A DNA stretch of 32,925 bases. Source: an uncultured Lachnospiraceae bacterium (GTDB taxonomy: Bacteria; Bacillota; Clostridia; Lachnospirales; Lachnospiraceae). The notes beneath the pieces were generated by a model. It ran no database searches. It was not told the DNA's origin and saw only the letters and a list, made by a program, of their open reading frames with translations. Position 1 is the first letter of the stretch. Every line of letters starts with the position of its first letter. The translations under genes were made by a program, and so were the position numbers. Positions 1 to 8,390 of the stretch are shown in pieces. The DNA lies in the NCBI GenBank assembly GCA_902794095.1, contig CADBFZ010000017.1, positions 1-32,925 on the forward strand, written 5' to 3'.

Positions 1-42
1 CTGCCCTTTTGAGGCGGGCCATCTAACAGCGGGGATACAAAT

Positions 43-513
43 ATGGGGAATTCGACTGATTCATCTGAATACCTGCGAGCTCTGATGCAGGATTACAAAA
101 TGAAAATAGGTCCTCTGACTGAGTTCCTTCCTTGGCTGGGACAGGCCACGGAAAGTGCTGTCAGTAATTATTCCGGGAACGGCGTGACCGACGCCAGTAT
201 TTCTTTTCCCGTGTATTCTGCGGAACTTATGTCTTTTATCAAAGCATGTAAGATTTCCGGACTCATGGACCGCAATTATCCTTATGTATATTCCAGAAGA
301 GCCATTAAGACTCATGAACAGGAGCGAAGACTCATCGTCAGCGCGACCTGGAAGGAATGGGATGTGCTTTGCGGTATTTTAAGTAAATATGTTCTCGGAG
401 GTCAGACCAGATCATCTTTCTGGAGAGAGGGAATTACCGAGCAGATCTTTTATCTGACGGTCAGTAAGATGAGAGAGATTACTGATTTCTGGGATGGCAA
501 TACAAGTAACTAA
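43..513 (+). CDS. DUF6508-like conserved protein
   Basis: A 156-residue soluble protein with no signal peptide or membrane segment. From memory, its central and C-terminal parts resemble the DUF6508 family: a 'PVY' segment near residue 56, 'LMDRNYPYVYSRR' near 74-86, and 'GILSKYVLGGQTR' followed by an aromatic-rich tail ending in 'ITDFWDG'. The family has no known function. The ATG follows a purine-rich GGGGA about 8 nt upstream. The stop lies 36 bp before the TetR-type gene, so the two may share a transcript. Assignment to DUF6508 is by recall of the motif pattern only; the reading frame itself looks real because its composition matches its neighbours and it has a plausible ribosome site. 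Confidence 0.7.
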   Translation: MGNSTDSSEYLRALMQDYKMKIGPLTEFLPWLGQATESAVSNYSGNGVTDASISFPVYSAELMSFIKACKISGLMDRNYPYVYSRRAIKTHEQERRLIVSATWKEWDVLCGILSKYVLGGQTRSSFWREGITEQIFYLTVSKMREITDFWDGNTSN

Positions 514-549
514 GCGAGGGTTTCTTCGCAGAGGAACGGGAGAGTTCAG

Positions 550-1131
550 ATGGGTGACAAATCAATTCAGAAAAAGCAGTACATTATCGATGTAGCGGCT
601 AAGGTTTTCTCAGAGATGGGCTACAAGAACGTAACCATGAAGGACGTTGTTGAGGCCTGCGAGATTTCCAGAGGCGGACTTTATCTTTATTATGAGAGCA
701 CCGCACAGCTTTTCATCGATGTTATGAAGTCCCAAGCAGAGGCCGGCGGAGATTTTACTTCCCTTATCAGCGACGACGCAACTGCAGCGGACATACTTCT
801 TCTTTTCCTTCAGGAGGAGAAGAAAGAGCTCTTCAAGAAAAAGAACAATCTGAACCGTGCTTATTACGAGTTCTATTTTGACGAGAAGCCTTCCAAGGCA
901 GACAATGTTCTTAAGAAGAAGTTCGATTCCAATATCAAGATGATCGGAAAACTCATCGAGATCGGAGTTGAGAGTGGGGAGTTTACATGTGAGGATCCCC
1001 TTACCGCAGCATTCAACATCGTATACTTAATCGAGGGAATGAAGACCACCGCACTTACGCTTGGCATTTCATCCGATTCCTATGACAGACAGATTCTTTA
1101 CATTCTGGAGTCACTTGGAGTTGAGGCGTAA
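550..1131 (+). CDS. TetR/AcrR-family transcriptional regulator
   Basis: A 193-residue one-component regulator. Residues about 8-55 form the typical TetR helix-turn-helix: 'IIDVAAKVFSEMGYKNVTM' gives helix 1 and the turn, 'KDVVEACEISRGGLYLYY' gives the recognition helix and the family's aromatic end. Residues 60-193 are the helical ligand-binding and dimerisation half, which is not conserved enough to name a ligand. A purine-rich site (GGAACGGGAGAG) lies just upstream of the ATG. No efflux pump or obvious target is adjacent: upstream is a DUF6508-like gene and downstream purL, so the regulon cannot be read from context. A hairpin with a T-run follows at 1152-1190. Confidence 0.9.
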   Translation: MGDKSIQKKQYIIDVAAKVFSEMGYKNVTMKDVVEACEISRGGLYLYYESTAQLFIDVMKSQAEAGGDFTSLISDDATAADILLLFLQEEKKELFKKKNNLNRAYYEFYFDEKPSKADNVLKKKFDSNIKMIGKLIEIGVESGEFTCEDPLTAAFNIVYLIEGMKTTALTLGISSDSYDRQILYILESLGVEA

Positions 1132-1143
1132 AGTCACTATATG
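1115..1143 (+). promoter_or_regulatory. Possible purL promoter (weak)
   Basis: TTGGAG (1115-1120), a 17-bp spacer, then TATATG (1138-1143), lying over the end of the TetR gene. The match is imperfect. It is listed because the hairpin at 1152-1190 leaves no room for a promoter nearer to purL, so purL must be transcribed from here or from further upstream. Confidence 0.25.
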
Positions 1144-1151
1144 AAAACAAG

Positions 1152-1190
1152 AAGGCTTCAGAAGGGAAAATCTTTTCTGAGGCCTTTTTT
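1152..1190 (+). terminator. Hairpin with T-run between tetR and purL
   Basis: Stem AAGGCTTCAGAA (1152-1163) pairs with TTCTGAGGCCTT (1175-1186) with one G-T wobble, an 11-nt loop, and a run of T residues to 1190. This is a good intrinsic terminator for the TetR gene. It ends only 18 nt before the purL start codon, so it must also sit in any purL leader. Confidence 0.75.
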
Positions 1191-1208
1191 AAGAAAGAAG
1201 GATACAAA

Positions 1209-4200
1209 ATGAGCGTCAGAAGAGTCTATGTTGAAAAGAAAAAACCTTATGCAGTACAGGCAAAGCATTTAAGGCACGATGTCAGAAATTTTCTTGGCAT
1301 CAAGATCGATGACATGAGAGTGTTCATCAGATACGATTCCGAGAATATTTCGGATGCAACTTTCGAAACTGCCTGCAAGACGGTTTTTTCGGAGCCTCCC
1401 GTTGATGATATTTACCAGGAGGAGCTTCCTCTTGATAAGGGAACAAGAGTATTTTCCGTTGAATTCCTTCCCGGACAGTTCGACCAGAGAGCAGACTCTG
1501 CCGTTCAGTGTATAAAATTCCTGAATGAGAACGAAGATCCCATCATTCAGACTGCGGTTGTGTATGCGGTTATCGGAAATGTAACCGATGAGGAGTTCGA
1601 CCGTATCAAGGGATATCTCATTAACCCTGTTGATTCGAGAGAAGCAGGAATGGACAAACCTGACACTCTTGTCGTAAATTATCCAGAACCCGAAGACGTT
1701 AAGACCTTTGACGGATTTGCAGACAGCCCCGAGGCTGAGCTTAAGAAGCTCTATGATTCACTCGGACTTGCAATGACCTTCAAGGATTTCCTTCATATTC
1801 AGAATTACTTTAAGAACGATGAGCACAGAGATCCCACCGTTACCGAGATCAGAGTGCTTGATACATATTGGTCGGATCACTGCCGTCACACCACCTTCTC
1901 CACCGAACTTACCGGAGTTAAGTTCGATGAGGGTGCTTACAAGGCAGCTTTCGAGAAGTCTTTTGAAGAGTACATGAACACCAGAAAGGATCTCTTCGCA
2001 GACCGTCCCGACAAGTTCTCATGTCTTATGGATCTCGGAACCATTGCAGCTAAGCGTCTTAGAAAAGAAGGCAAGCTCGAGGATGAAGAGAAGTCCGATG
2101 AGATTAATGCTTGTTCAATCGTAGTTCCCGTAGAGATCGAGAAAGACGGTAAGAAAGAGACAGAAGAGTGGCTCGTATTCTTCAAGAACGAGACACATAA
2201 CCATCCCACCGAGATTGAGCCTTTCGGAGGCGCTGCGACATGTCTCGGCGGTGCTATCAGAGATCCCCTTTCAGGAAGAGGATATGTATATCAGGCAATG
2301 CGTGTGACCGGTGCTGCCGATCCTACCAAGCCCGTATCCGAGACTCTTCCCGGAAAGCTTCCTCAGAAGAAACTTGTAAGAACCGCAGCAAGCGGATATT
2401 CTTCATACGGTAACCAGATCGGTCTTGCTACCGGTTACGTCAAGGAAGTTTATCATCCCAATTACGTAGCAAAGCGTATGGAGATTGGTGCCGTTATGGG
2501 TGCTGCTCCCAGAAAGAACGTTATCAGAGAAAATTCCGATCCCGGTGATATCATCATCCTTCTCGGAGGAAGAACCGGACGTGACGGAATCGGCGGAGCT
2601 ACCGGTTCATCCAAGGCACACAATGTAAAGTCCATCGATACCTGCGGTGCCGAGGTTCAGAAGGGTAACGCTCCTACAGAGAGAAAGATCCAGAGACTTT
2701 TCAGACGTCCCGAAGTAACCAAGCTTATCAAGAAGTGTAACGACTTCGGTGCGGGCGGTGTCAGCGTTGCAATCGGAGAACTTGCTGACGGTCTTGTCGT
2801 AAATATGGATAAGGTTCCCAAGAAGTATGCAGGTCTTGACGGAACTGAACTTGCAATTTCCGAGTCCCAGGAGAGAATGGCAGTAGTTGTTGCTCCCAAG
2901 GATGTTCAGGAATTCCTTAAGTATGCAGGCGAGGAGAATCTTGAGGCCGTTGAAGTTGCAGTCGTTACCGAAGAGCCCAGACTTGTTCTTCAGTGGAGAG
3001 GCAAGGATGTAGTTAATATCGCAAGAGCATTCCTTGATACCAACGGAGCTCACCAGGAGACTCAGGTAGAAGTTGAATCTCCTTCAGCAGATTCCTACTT
3101 TGACAAATATGCACTCGATAACGTAGCTGAGGATGTCAAGAACAAGGATTACTCCAAGGCACTTATCGATACTCTTTCAGACCTTAACGAATGCTCTCAG
3201 AAGGGTCTGGTAGAGATGTTCGACTCTTCCATCGGAGCAGGCAGCGTTGTAATGCCTTACGGCGGTAAATATCAGCTTACCGAGACTCAGGCAATGATTG
3301 CTAAGCTTCCTGTACTTGAAGGCAAGACCGATACCGTAACCATGATGAGCTACGGATTCGATCCTTTCCTTTCAAGCTGGTCACCCTACCACGGAGCTAT
3401 CTATGCGGTAACCGAGTCCCTGGCTCGTATCGCTGCTAACGGCGGTGATGTAAGCAAGGTAAGACTTACCTTCCAGGAATACTTCAGACGCATGGATGAG
3501 AGACCTACCCGTTGGAGCCAGCCTTTCGCAGCACTCCTGGGTTCATTTGATGCACAGATCGGTTATGGACTTCCCTCCATCGGTGGTAAGGACTCCATGT
3601 CCGGAACCTTCGGAGACATCGATGTTCCTCCGACACTTGTGTCATTTGCAGTTGATATCTCCAGCCTTAAGACTGTTATCACTCCCGAACTTAAAGCAGC
3701 AGGCAACAAGCTTGTTCTCTTTAAGATCAAGAAGGACAAGGACTTCAAGCCCGAGTATGCACAGGTTCTTAAGCTTTACGGAGCCGTATACAAGCTTATC
3801 TCTGATAAGTCTATCGTCAGTGCATATGCTCTTGATTCCAAGGGACTTGCTGCAGCGGTAGCCAAGATGGGCATGGGATGCGGACTTGGTGCTAAGATTG
3901 AAGCTTCGGTTTCTGACAAAGAAGTATTCGGAAACGGTCTCGGAAATATCGTTGCCGAGATTCCCGCAGATAAGGTCACCGCAGTATCCGCACTTCTTTC
4001 CGCAGATGAGTACGAAGTTGTCGGTGAAGTAACCGATTCAGGTTTCGAATATGCAGGAGCTAAGGTTTCATATGATGATCTTAAGAAAGCATGGACCGGA
4101 ACTCTTGAGAGCGTATTCCACTCAGTATCAACAGATGAGAAGGATAAGGTAGAGATTCCCGAGTACAAGGCTCCCGAAGTATACGTATGCAAGAATAAGG

Positions 4201-5003
4201 TAGCTAAGCCCACCGTATTCATCCCTGTATTCCCCGGAACCAACTGCGAGTACGATTCTGCTAAGGCATTCGAAAGAGCAGGAGCTAACGCAGACATACG
4301 GATCTTCAGAAACCTTACCGCAGAAGATATCAGAGAGTCCGTTGCCGAGTTTAAGAAGGCAATCTCACAGGCCCAGATGATCATGTTCCCCGGCGGATTC
4401 TCCGCAGGTGATGAGCCCGACGGTTCCGCTAAGTTCTTCGCTACCGCATTCAGAAACGCATCCATCAAGGAAGCAGTTGAAGAAATGCTCGATAAGAGGG
4501 ATGGACTTGTTCTTGGTATCTGTAACGGATTCCAGGCTATCATCAAGCTCGGACTTGTACCTAACGGTAAGATAACCGGTCAGACCGCTGATTCACCCAC
4601 TCTGACCTTCAACACCATCGGCAGACATATCTCTAAAATGGCATACATCAAGGTTGTATCCGACAAGAGCCCTTGGCTTCAGGAAGCAGGCCTCGGTAAC
4701 GTATATGCAAACCCTGCATCACACGGTGAAGGACGTTTCATTGCACCCGAGGGAGTTCTTGATGAGCTCTTTAAGAACGGTCAGATCGCTACCGTATACT
4801 CAGATCCCGACGGAAATACTTCCATGGATGAGTATTACAACATCAACGGTTCCTTCAGATGCGTAGAAGGTATCACATCACCCGACGGTAGAGTCCTCGG
4901 TAAGATGTGTCACTCAGAGCGTATAGGAAACGGCGTAGCAATCAATATCTACGGAGAACAGGATCTTAAGATCTTCGAATCCGGTGTTAAGTACTTCAAG
5001 TAA
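1209..5003 (+). CDS. purL: Phosphoribosylformylglycinamidine synthase (single chain)
   Basis: Catalyses the ATP- and glutamine-dependent conversion of FGAR to FGAM in de novo purine synthesis, in the cytoplasm. At 1,264 residues it is the fused form, carrying PurS-like, synthetase and glutaminase parts in one chain. The synthetase signature is 'HNHPTEIEPFGGAATCLGG' beginning at H330, followed by glycine-rich segments ('GGRTGRDGIGGATGSS') and a second half ('PSIGGKDSMSGTF'). The class I glutaminase is C-terminal: 'FPGTNCEYDS', nucleophile C1105 in 'GICNGFQ', and H1172/E1174 in 'SHGEG'. The length and layout fit the clostridial one-chain type. The ribosome site AGAAGGA is properly spaced. No purine riboswitch is visible in the short upstream gap. 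Confidence 0.97.
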   Translation: MSVRRVYVEKKKPYAVQAKHLRHDVRNFLGIKIDDMRVFIRYDSENISDATFETACKTVFSEPPVDDIYQEELPLDKGTRVFSVEFLPGQFDQRADSAVQCIKFLNENEDPIIQTAVVYAVIGNVTDEEFDRIKGYLINPVDSREAGMDKPDTLVVNYPEPEDVKTFDGFADSPEAELKKLYDSLGLAMTFKDFLHIQNYFKNDEHRDPTVTEIRVLDTYWSDHCRHTTFSTELTGVKFDEGAYKAAFEKSFEEYMNTRKDLFADRPDKFSCLMDLGTIAAKRLRKEGKLEDEEKSDEINACSIVVPVEIEKDGKKETEEWLVFFKNETHNHPTEIEPFGGAATCLGGAIRDPLSGRGYVYQAMRVTGAADPTKPVSETLPGKLPQKKLVRTAASGYSSYGNQIGLATGYVKEVYHPNYVAKRMEIGAVMGAAPRKNVIRENSDPGDIIILLGGRTGRDGIGGATGSSKAHNVKSIDTCGAEVQKGNAPTERKIQRLFRRPEVTKLIKKCNDFGAGGVSVAIGELADGLVVNMDKVPKKYAGLDGTELAISESQERMAVVVAPKDVQEFLKYAGEENLEAVEVAVVTEEPRLVLQWRGKDVVNIARAFLDTNGAHQETQVEVESPSADSYFDKYALDNVAEDVKNKDYSKALIDTLSDLNECSQKGLVEMFDSSIGAGSVVMPYGGKYQLTETQAMIAKLPVLEGKTDTVTMMSYGFDPFLSSWSPYHGAIYAVTESLARIAANGGDVSKVRLTFQEYFRRMDERPTRWSQPFAALLGSFDAQIGYGLPSIGGKDSMSGTFGDIDVPPTLVSFAVDISSLKTVITPELKAAGNKLVLFKIKKDKDFKPEYAQVLKLYGAVYKLISDKSIVSAYALDSKGLAAAVAKMGMGCGLGAKIEASVSDKEVFGNGLGNIVAEIPADKVTAVSALLSADEYEVVGEVTDSGFEYAGAKVSYDDLKKAWTGTLESVFHSVSTDEKDKVEIPEYKAPEVYVCKNKVAKPTVFIPVFPGTNCEYDSAKAFERAGANADIRIFRNLTAEDIRESVAEFKKAISQAQMIMFPGGFSAGDEPDGSAKFFATAFRNASIKEAVEEMLDKRDGLVLGICNGFQAIIKLGLVPNGKITGQTADSPTLTFNTIGRHISKMAYIKVVSDKSPWLQEAGLGNVYANPASHGEGRFIAPEGVLDELFKNGQIATVYSDPDGNTSMDEYYNINGSFRCVEGITSPDGRVLGKMCHSERIGNGVAINIYGEQDLKIFESGVKYFK

Positions 5004-5012
5004 TAAACCAAG

Positions 5013-5040
5013 CGGGCCGATAGATTATCGGCCCGTAACT
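5013..5040 (+). terminator. Hairpin after purL
   Basis: A perfect 10-bp stem CGGGCCGATA (5013-5022) with TATCGGCCCG (5026-5035) and a 3-nt loop, followed by TAACTTTATT, which is a poor T-run. It ends 10 nt before the queH start, so it may be a weak terminator or a structure controlling queH. Confidence 0.55.
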
Positions 5041-5045
5041 TTATT

Positions 5046-5693
5046 ATGAATAAGATAAACTATGACAAATTGATGGAGGATATGATAGGGGAGAAGGCAG
5101 GGCGCGTTCTTCTTCATTCATGTTGTGCTCCGTGTTCAAGCACCTGTATTGAAAAGCTTTGTGACAGGTGCGATGTTACGGTATATTATTACAATCCTAA
5201 TATTGGCGAAGAGGCTGAATACCTTAAGAGAAAAGAAGAACAGATAAGACTTATAAACGCATATAACGCCGAGAAGAAGGGTAAGTACGAGATTAAGATA
5301 CTGGACGCGGATTACGACCCGGTTTCTTTTTACCAAATAGCTAAGGGACTTGAGAAGTGCCCTGAGCGCGGCGAAAGATGCCATAAGTGTTATGAACTGA
5401 GAATGCGAAGGACCGCAGAAGCTGCTCTTTCACACGGCGGATTCGATTATTTTGCAACGACTCTGACTCTTTCCCCGCTTAAAGATTCCGAGGCGATAAA
5501 CCGTATAGGCATGAAGATAGAAGAAGAGACGGGGATGAAATATTTGCCTTCGGATTTTAAGAAGAGAAACGGATTCCTGCGCTCGATAGAATTGTCTAAA
5601 GAATACGATCTCTACAGGCAGGATTATTGCGGCTGCGTTTATTCGAAAGCGACAAGGCTCTGCGAAAAATGCGAAAATTGCGATGATGTATAG
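5046..5693 (+). CDS. queH: Epoxyqueuosine reductase QueH
   Basis: QueH (formerly DUF208) reduces epoxyqueuosine to queuosine in tRNAs with a GUN anticodon, using an iron-sulfur centre; it is the non-homologous alternative to QueG. The 215-residue protein has the family cysteines: 'HSCCAPC' (C26, C27, C30), then C105, C112 and C115 in 'CPERGERCHKC', and the pair C195/C197 in 'DYCGCVYS'. Length is normal. The first ATG has no clear Shine-Dalgarno sequence; internal ATGs at codons 10 and 13 would still leave the CCxxC motif intact, so the start is uncertain by up to 12 codons. It follows purL closely, with only a hairpin between. Confidence 0.93.
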   Translation: MNKINYDKLMEDMIGEKAGRVLLHSCCAPCSSTCIEKLCDRCDVTVYYYNPNIGEEAEYLKRKEEQIRLINAYNAEKKGKYEIKILDADYDPVSFYQIAKGLEKCPERGERCHKCYELRMRRTAEAALSHGGFDYFATTLTLSPLKDSEAINRIGMKIEEETGMKYLPSDFKKRNGFLRSIELSKEYDLYRQDYCGCVYSKATRLCEKCENCDDV

Positions 5694-5706
5694 TTTTATG
5701 TATAAT
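5678..5706 (+). promoter_or_regulatory. Sigma-A-type promoter for the zinc-ribbon gene and argS
   Basis: TTGCGA (5678-5683), 17-bp spacer, TATAAT (5701-5706). It overlaps the last codons of queH and lies about 50 bp before the next start. Confidence 0.7.
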
Positions 5707-5754
5707 CTGTATTAATGTAAATGCCGGTCACTACAACATCGGAGGAACAAAAAT

Positions 5755-6375
5755 ATGAATTGTCCAAATTGCGGTGCGGGTTTAAAAATTGTAGATAATA
5801 AAGCGATATGCGAATACTGCGGATATCAGGAAGTTCTTCCTCAGGGAAATGATAACTTCTTCAATATGACAGTATTTAATGAATCTCCCGGAGGAAGTAC
5901 GGTTACCATATCTATTCCGGAGTGCAACGTGGGATTCATTATTAAGGCGGGAGAAGCAGTGGCAAAGGATATTCCGCCCGGATATCACACCTTAGTCGTA
6001 ACCTGTGACGGCATGACCGAATACAGATCGGTTTTGATCACTGACGACGGAAGAGCGACTAAGATATATGTAAGCCGTGCGGCATTGGGAATCAGCATCA
6101 GGATAGTTTCACCGGGTTCTGATGATACGCCTCCCATTCTCAGAGGATATACCAGATCCCCCGAGACCGCTTTGCCCATAATGGCACTTGTTTTGAGCAT
6201 AATCTTCCCTATTGTGGGACTTATTATGGCAATTGTAGATTATACAAACAGCAAAAATCAGGGCCGTGAGATGCATAAGTATACGAAAGTTGCATTTATT
6301 ATAGTCGGTGTCAGATTTGCGCTTATGTTTTTGATGATCATTGCATCGTTTGCAGGATCAATGCTTGTGAATTAA
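5755..6375 (+). CDS. Zinc-ribbon membrane protein with PEGA-like middle
   Basis: A 206-residue protein of unknown function. It opens with a four-cysteine zinc ribbon (C3, C6, C19, C22). Residues about 45-115 look like a small beta-sandwich, with 'IPPGYHTLVVTCDG' reminiscent of PEGA/carboxypeptidase-regulatory folds (inference from pattern only). The C-terminal third has two hydrophobic segments, about 141-162 ('IMALVLSIIFPIVGLIMAIV') and 182-203, separated by a charged loop 'YTNSKNQGREMHKYTK'. The zinc ribbon and sandwich are therefore probably cytoplasmic. It has its own promoter and a strong ribosome site (CGGAGGAAC). argS begins 18 bp downstream, so the two are probably co-transcribed. Confidence 0.8.
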   Translation: MNCPNCGAGLKIVDNKAICEYCGYQEVLPQGNDNFFNMTVFNESPGGSTVTISIPECNVGFIIKAGEAVAKDIPPGYHTLVVTCDGMTEYRSVLITDDGRATKIYVSRAALGISIRIVSPGSDDTPPILRGYTRSPETALPIMALVLSIIFPIVGLIMAIVDYTNSKNQGREMHKYTKVAFIIVGVRFALMFLMIIASFAGSMLVN

Positions 6376-6393
6376 TGATTTGGAGATTTTAGC

Positions 6394-8157
6394 ATGAAGA
6401 AATTACTTGATCTGTTAACTGAAGAAGTCGGCTCTGCTTTTGAGAAGGCCGGATATAAGAAAGAAGCGGGAAGGGTATCTGTATCAAATCGTCCCGACCT
6501 GTGTGAATATCAGTGCAACGGTGCAATGGCACTTGCCAAGGAGTGCAAATGTGCACCCAAGATGATCGCCGATGCCGTTGTAGAGGTTCTTGAAGACAGC
6601 ACTGTTTTTGACAGTGTGGAAGCGGTAATGCCCGGATTCATCAACATGAACATCAGCTCTGACTTCCTTGCAAAGTATGTTGCAGAGATGGCAGAGGATG
6701 CAAAATACGGAGTGGAGCTTCCCGAGTCTAAAACCATTATTGTAGACTACGGCGGACCCAATATAGCCAAGGCTCTTCATGTAGGACATCTTCGTCCCGC
6801 AATCATCGGAGAGAGCATCAAGCGTATTCTTAAATACATGGGACATAACGTCATCGGTGACGTTCATATGGGAGATTGGGGCAAGCCCATGGGTCTTGTT
6901 ATGACCGAGATTCAGTGCCGCCAGCCTGACCTTCCCTATTTTGACGAGAGCTTCACCGGAGAGTATCCCAAGGAGCCTCCTTTTACCGTAAAAGATCTTG
7001 AGGAAATCTATCCCACAGCATCTGCCAAGAGTAAAGAAGATCCCGATTACAATGCACGTGCGCTTGAGGCAACTCTTAAGCTTCAGAGTGGTGTACGCGG
7101 ATACCGTGCGCTTTGGAATCACATCATTGATGTATCCGTTAATGACATGAAGCGCATCTATGAAAAGCTCCATGTTGATTTTGATCTGTGGAACGGCGAA
7201 AGCACCGTACAGTACCTCATCCCCGATATGGTTAAGGAGATGAAGGAGAGCGGCGTAGCATATGAAAGCGACGGAGCTATTGTTATCGATGTTAAGAAAG
7301 ACACCGATACCAAAGAAATCCCTCCCTGCATCGTTCTTAAATCAGACGGAGCAAGCCTTTACAACACAACAGACCTTGCAACCATCAAAGAGCGCGTTGC
7401 AAAGTATGATCCCGCTCAGATGATCTATATCACCGATAAGCGCCAGGATCTTTATTTCGAGCAGGTATTCAGAGCTGCTGTTAAGGCAGGTCTTGTTTCC
7501 GATAAAGTAACCCTTTCACACATCGGATTCGGTACCATGAACGGCAAAGACGGAAAGCCTTTCAAGACCCGTGACGGCGGAGTTATGCGCCTTGAAGATC
7601 TCATCGGTGATATTCAGAATGAGATGTATAACAAGATCAAGGAAAACAAGGATATTGACGATGCAGAGGCAAGACAGACCGCTGACATCGTAGGTCTTTC
7701 CGCACTCCTGTACGGAGACCTCTCTAATCAGGCTGTTAAGGACTATATCTTCGATATGGAGAGATTTATATCCTTCGAGGGAAATACCGGCCCTTATATC
7801 CTTTATACCATCGTACGAATCAAGTCTATAATTGCTAAGTATCAGGCTCAGGGAGGAGACCTCTCAGGCCTTAAGATAGGTGTGCCCGTCAATAATTCCG
7901 AGAAAGACCTTATGAAAGCTTTGTCGTCCTTCTCACAGGTTATGGAGAGCGCTGAGGCAGAACTTGCACCTCACAGGATTTGTGCATTCATCTATGACCT
8001 TGCAAATGCACTTAATTCTTTCTATCACGAGACCAAGATTTTGTCTGAAGAGGATGAAGTTAAAAAAGGAGAGTACATCGCTCTTATTAATTTCACAAAA
8101 GAAATGCTCGAGACTTGTATCGACATGCTCGGATTTTCAGCTCCGGACAGAATGTAA
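6394..8157 (+). CDS. argS: Arginyl-tRNA synthetase
   Basis: Charges tRNA-Arg with arginine (class I, cytoplasmic). The 587-residue chain has the family order: N-terminal Add-1 domain (about 1-85), then the catalytic core with the HIGH-type motif HVGH at 129-132 in 'NIAKALHVGHLRPA', the 'HMGDWGKPMGL' segment, 'TTDLATIKER' and 'YITDKRQ'. A degenerate KMSKS-type loop is seen as 'MNGKDGKPFKTRDGG', as in many ArgRS. An all-helical DALR anticodon-binding domain ends the protein ('FYHETKIL' to 'LGFSAPDRM'). Length is typical. The ribosome site GGAG lies before the ATG. It is followed directly by a strong terminator and the tRNA cluster. Confidence 0.97.
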   Translation: MKKLLDLLTEEVGSAFEKAGYKKEAGRVSVSNRPDLCEYQCNGAMALAKECKCAPKMIADAVVEVLEDSTVFDSVEAVMPGFINMNISSDFLAKYVAEMAEDAKYGVELPESKTIIVDYGGPNIAKALHVGHLRPAIIGESIKRILKYMGHNVIGDVHMGDWGKPMGLVMTEIQCRQPDLPYFDESFTGEYPKEPPFTVKDLEEIYPTASAKSKEDPDYNARALEATLKLQSGVRGYRALWNHIIDVSVNDMKRIYEKLHVDFDLWNGESTVQYLIPDMVKEMKESGVAYESDGAIVIDVKKDTDTKEIPPCIVLKSDGASLYNTTDLATIKERVAKYDPAQMIYITDKRQDLYFEQVFRAAVKAGLVSDKVTLSHIGFGTMNGKDGKPFKTRDGGVMRLEDLIGDIQNEMYNKIKENKDIDDAEARQTADIVGLSALLYGDLSNQAVKDYIFDMERFISFEGNTGPYILYTIVRIKSIIAKYQAQGGDLSGLKIGVPVNNSEKDLMKALSSFSQVMESAEAELAPHRICAFIYDLANALNSFYHETKILSEEDEVKKGEYIALINFTKEMLETCIDMLGFSAPDRM

Positions 8158-8176
8158 GATGATATATCAGACCCTT

Positions 8177-8205
8177 AAAAAGTGGCGTATTTACGCCACT
8201 TTTTT
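8177..8205 (+). terminator. argS terminator
   Basis: GTGGCGTA (8182-8189) pairs with TACGCCAC (8192-8199). Flanking A and T tracts extend the stem and provide the T-run through 8205. A classic intrinsic terminator. Confidence 0.9.
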
Positions 8206-8211
8206 GATGAA

Positions 8212-8242
8212 AAAAATTTTCGAAAAAAAAGTGAAAATTTTT
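8212..8242 (+). promoter_or_regulatory. A/T-rich inverted repeat upstream of the tRNA promoter (UP-element-like)
   Basis: AAAAATTTTC (8212-8221) and GAAAATTTTT (8233-8242) are perfect 10-bp inverted arms with an 11-nt A-rich centre, directly before the -35 box. A/T tracts here match the UP-element arrangement of stable-RNA promoters; that function is inference. Confidence 0.5.
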
Positions 8243-8243
8243 G

Positions 8244-8272
8244 TTGACAAGAGGTCTTCTACCATGTAGAAT
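8244..8272 (+). promoter_or_regulatory. Strong tRNA-cluster promoter
   Basis: Consensus -35 TTGACA (8244-8249), exactly 17 bp, -10 TAGAAT (8267-8272). Transcription would start near 8279, about 30 nt before the first tRNA. Confidence 0.88.
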
Positions 8273-8309
8273 AGCCTTTGTCGGTCGGCGAGATAGCCGA
8301 ACACAAAAT

Positions 8310-8382
8310 GGAATCTTAGCTCAGCTGGGAGAGCATCTGCCTTACAAGCAGAGGGTCATAGGTTCGAGCCCTATAGGTTCCA
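8310..8382 (+). tRNA. tRNA-Val (TAC)
   Basis: Full cloverleaf of 73 nt: acceptor GGAATCT with AGGTTCC (one G-U), D arm GCTC/GAGC, anticodon stem TCTGC/GCAGA with loop CTTACAA and anticodon TAC at 8343-8345, T arm ATAGG/CCTAT with TTCGAGC, discriminator A. CCA is not encoded. Confidence 0.95.
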
Positions 8383-8390
8383 TTTTTTAT

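Noticed and set aside
1131..1209. Purine riboswitch before purL
   Set aside because: The 77-bp gap contains only a terminator-type hairpin; the three-way junction and conserved loops of a purine riboswitch are absent.
3776..4546. Minus-strand open frame of 256 codons within purL
   Set aside because: It lies wholly opposite the conserved purL sequence; the strong codon bias of purL leaves few antisense stops. No ribosome site or family motif.
6484..7173. Minus-strand open frame of 229 codons within argS
   Set aside because: Fully antisense to conserved ArgRS motifs, with no supporting signals.
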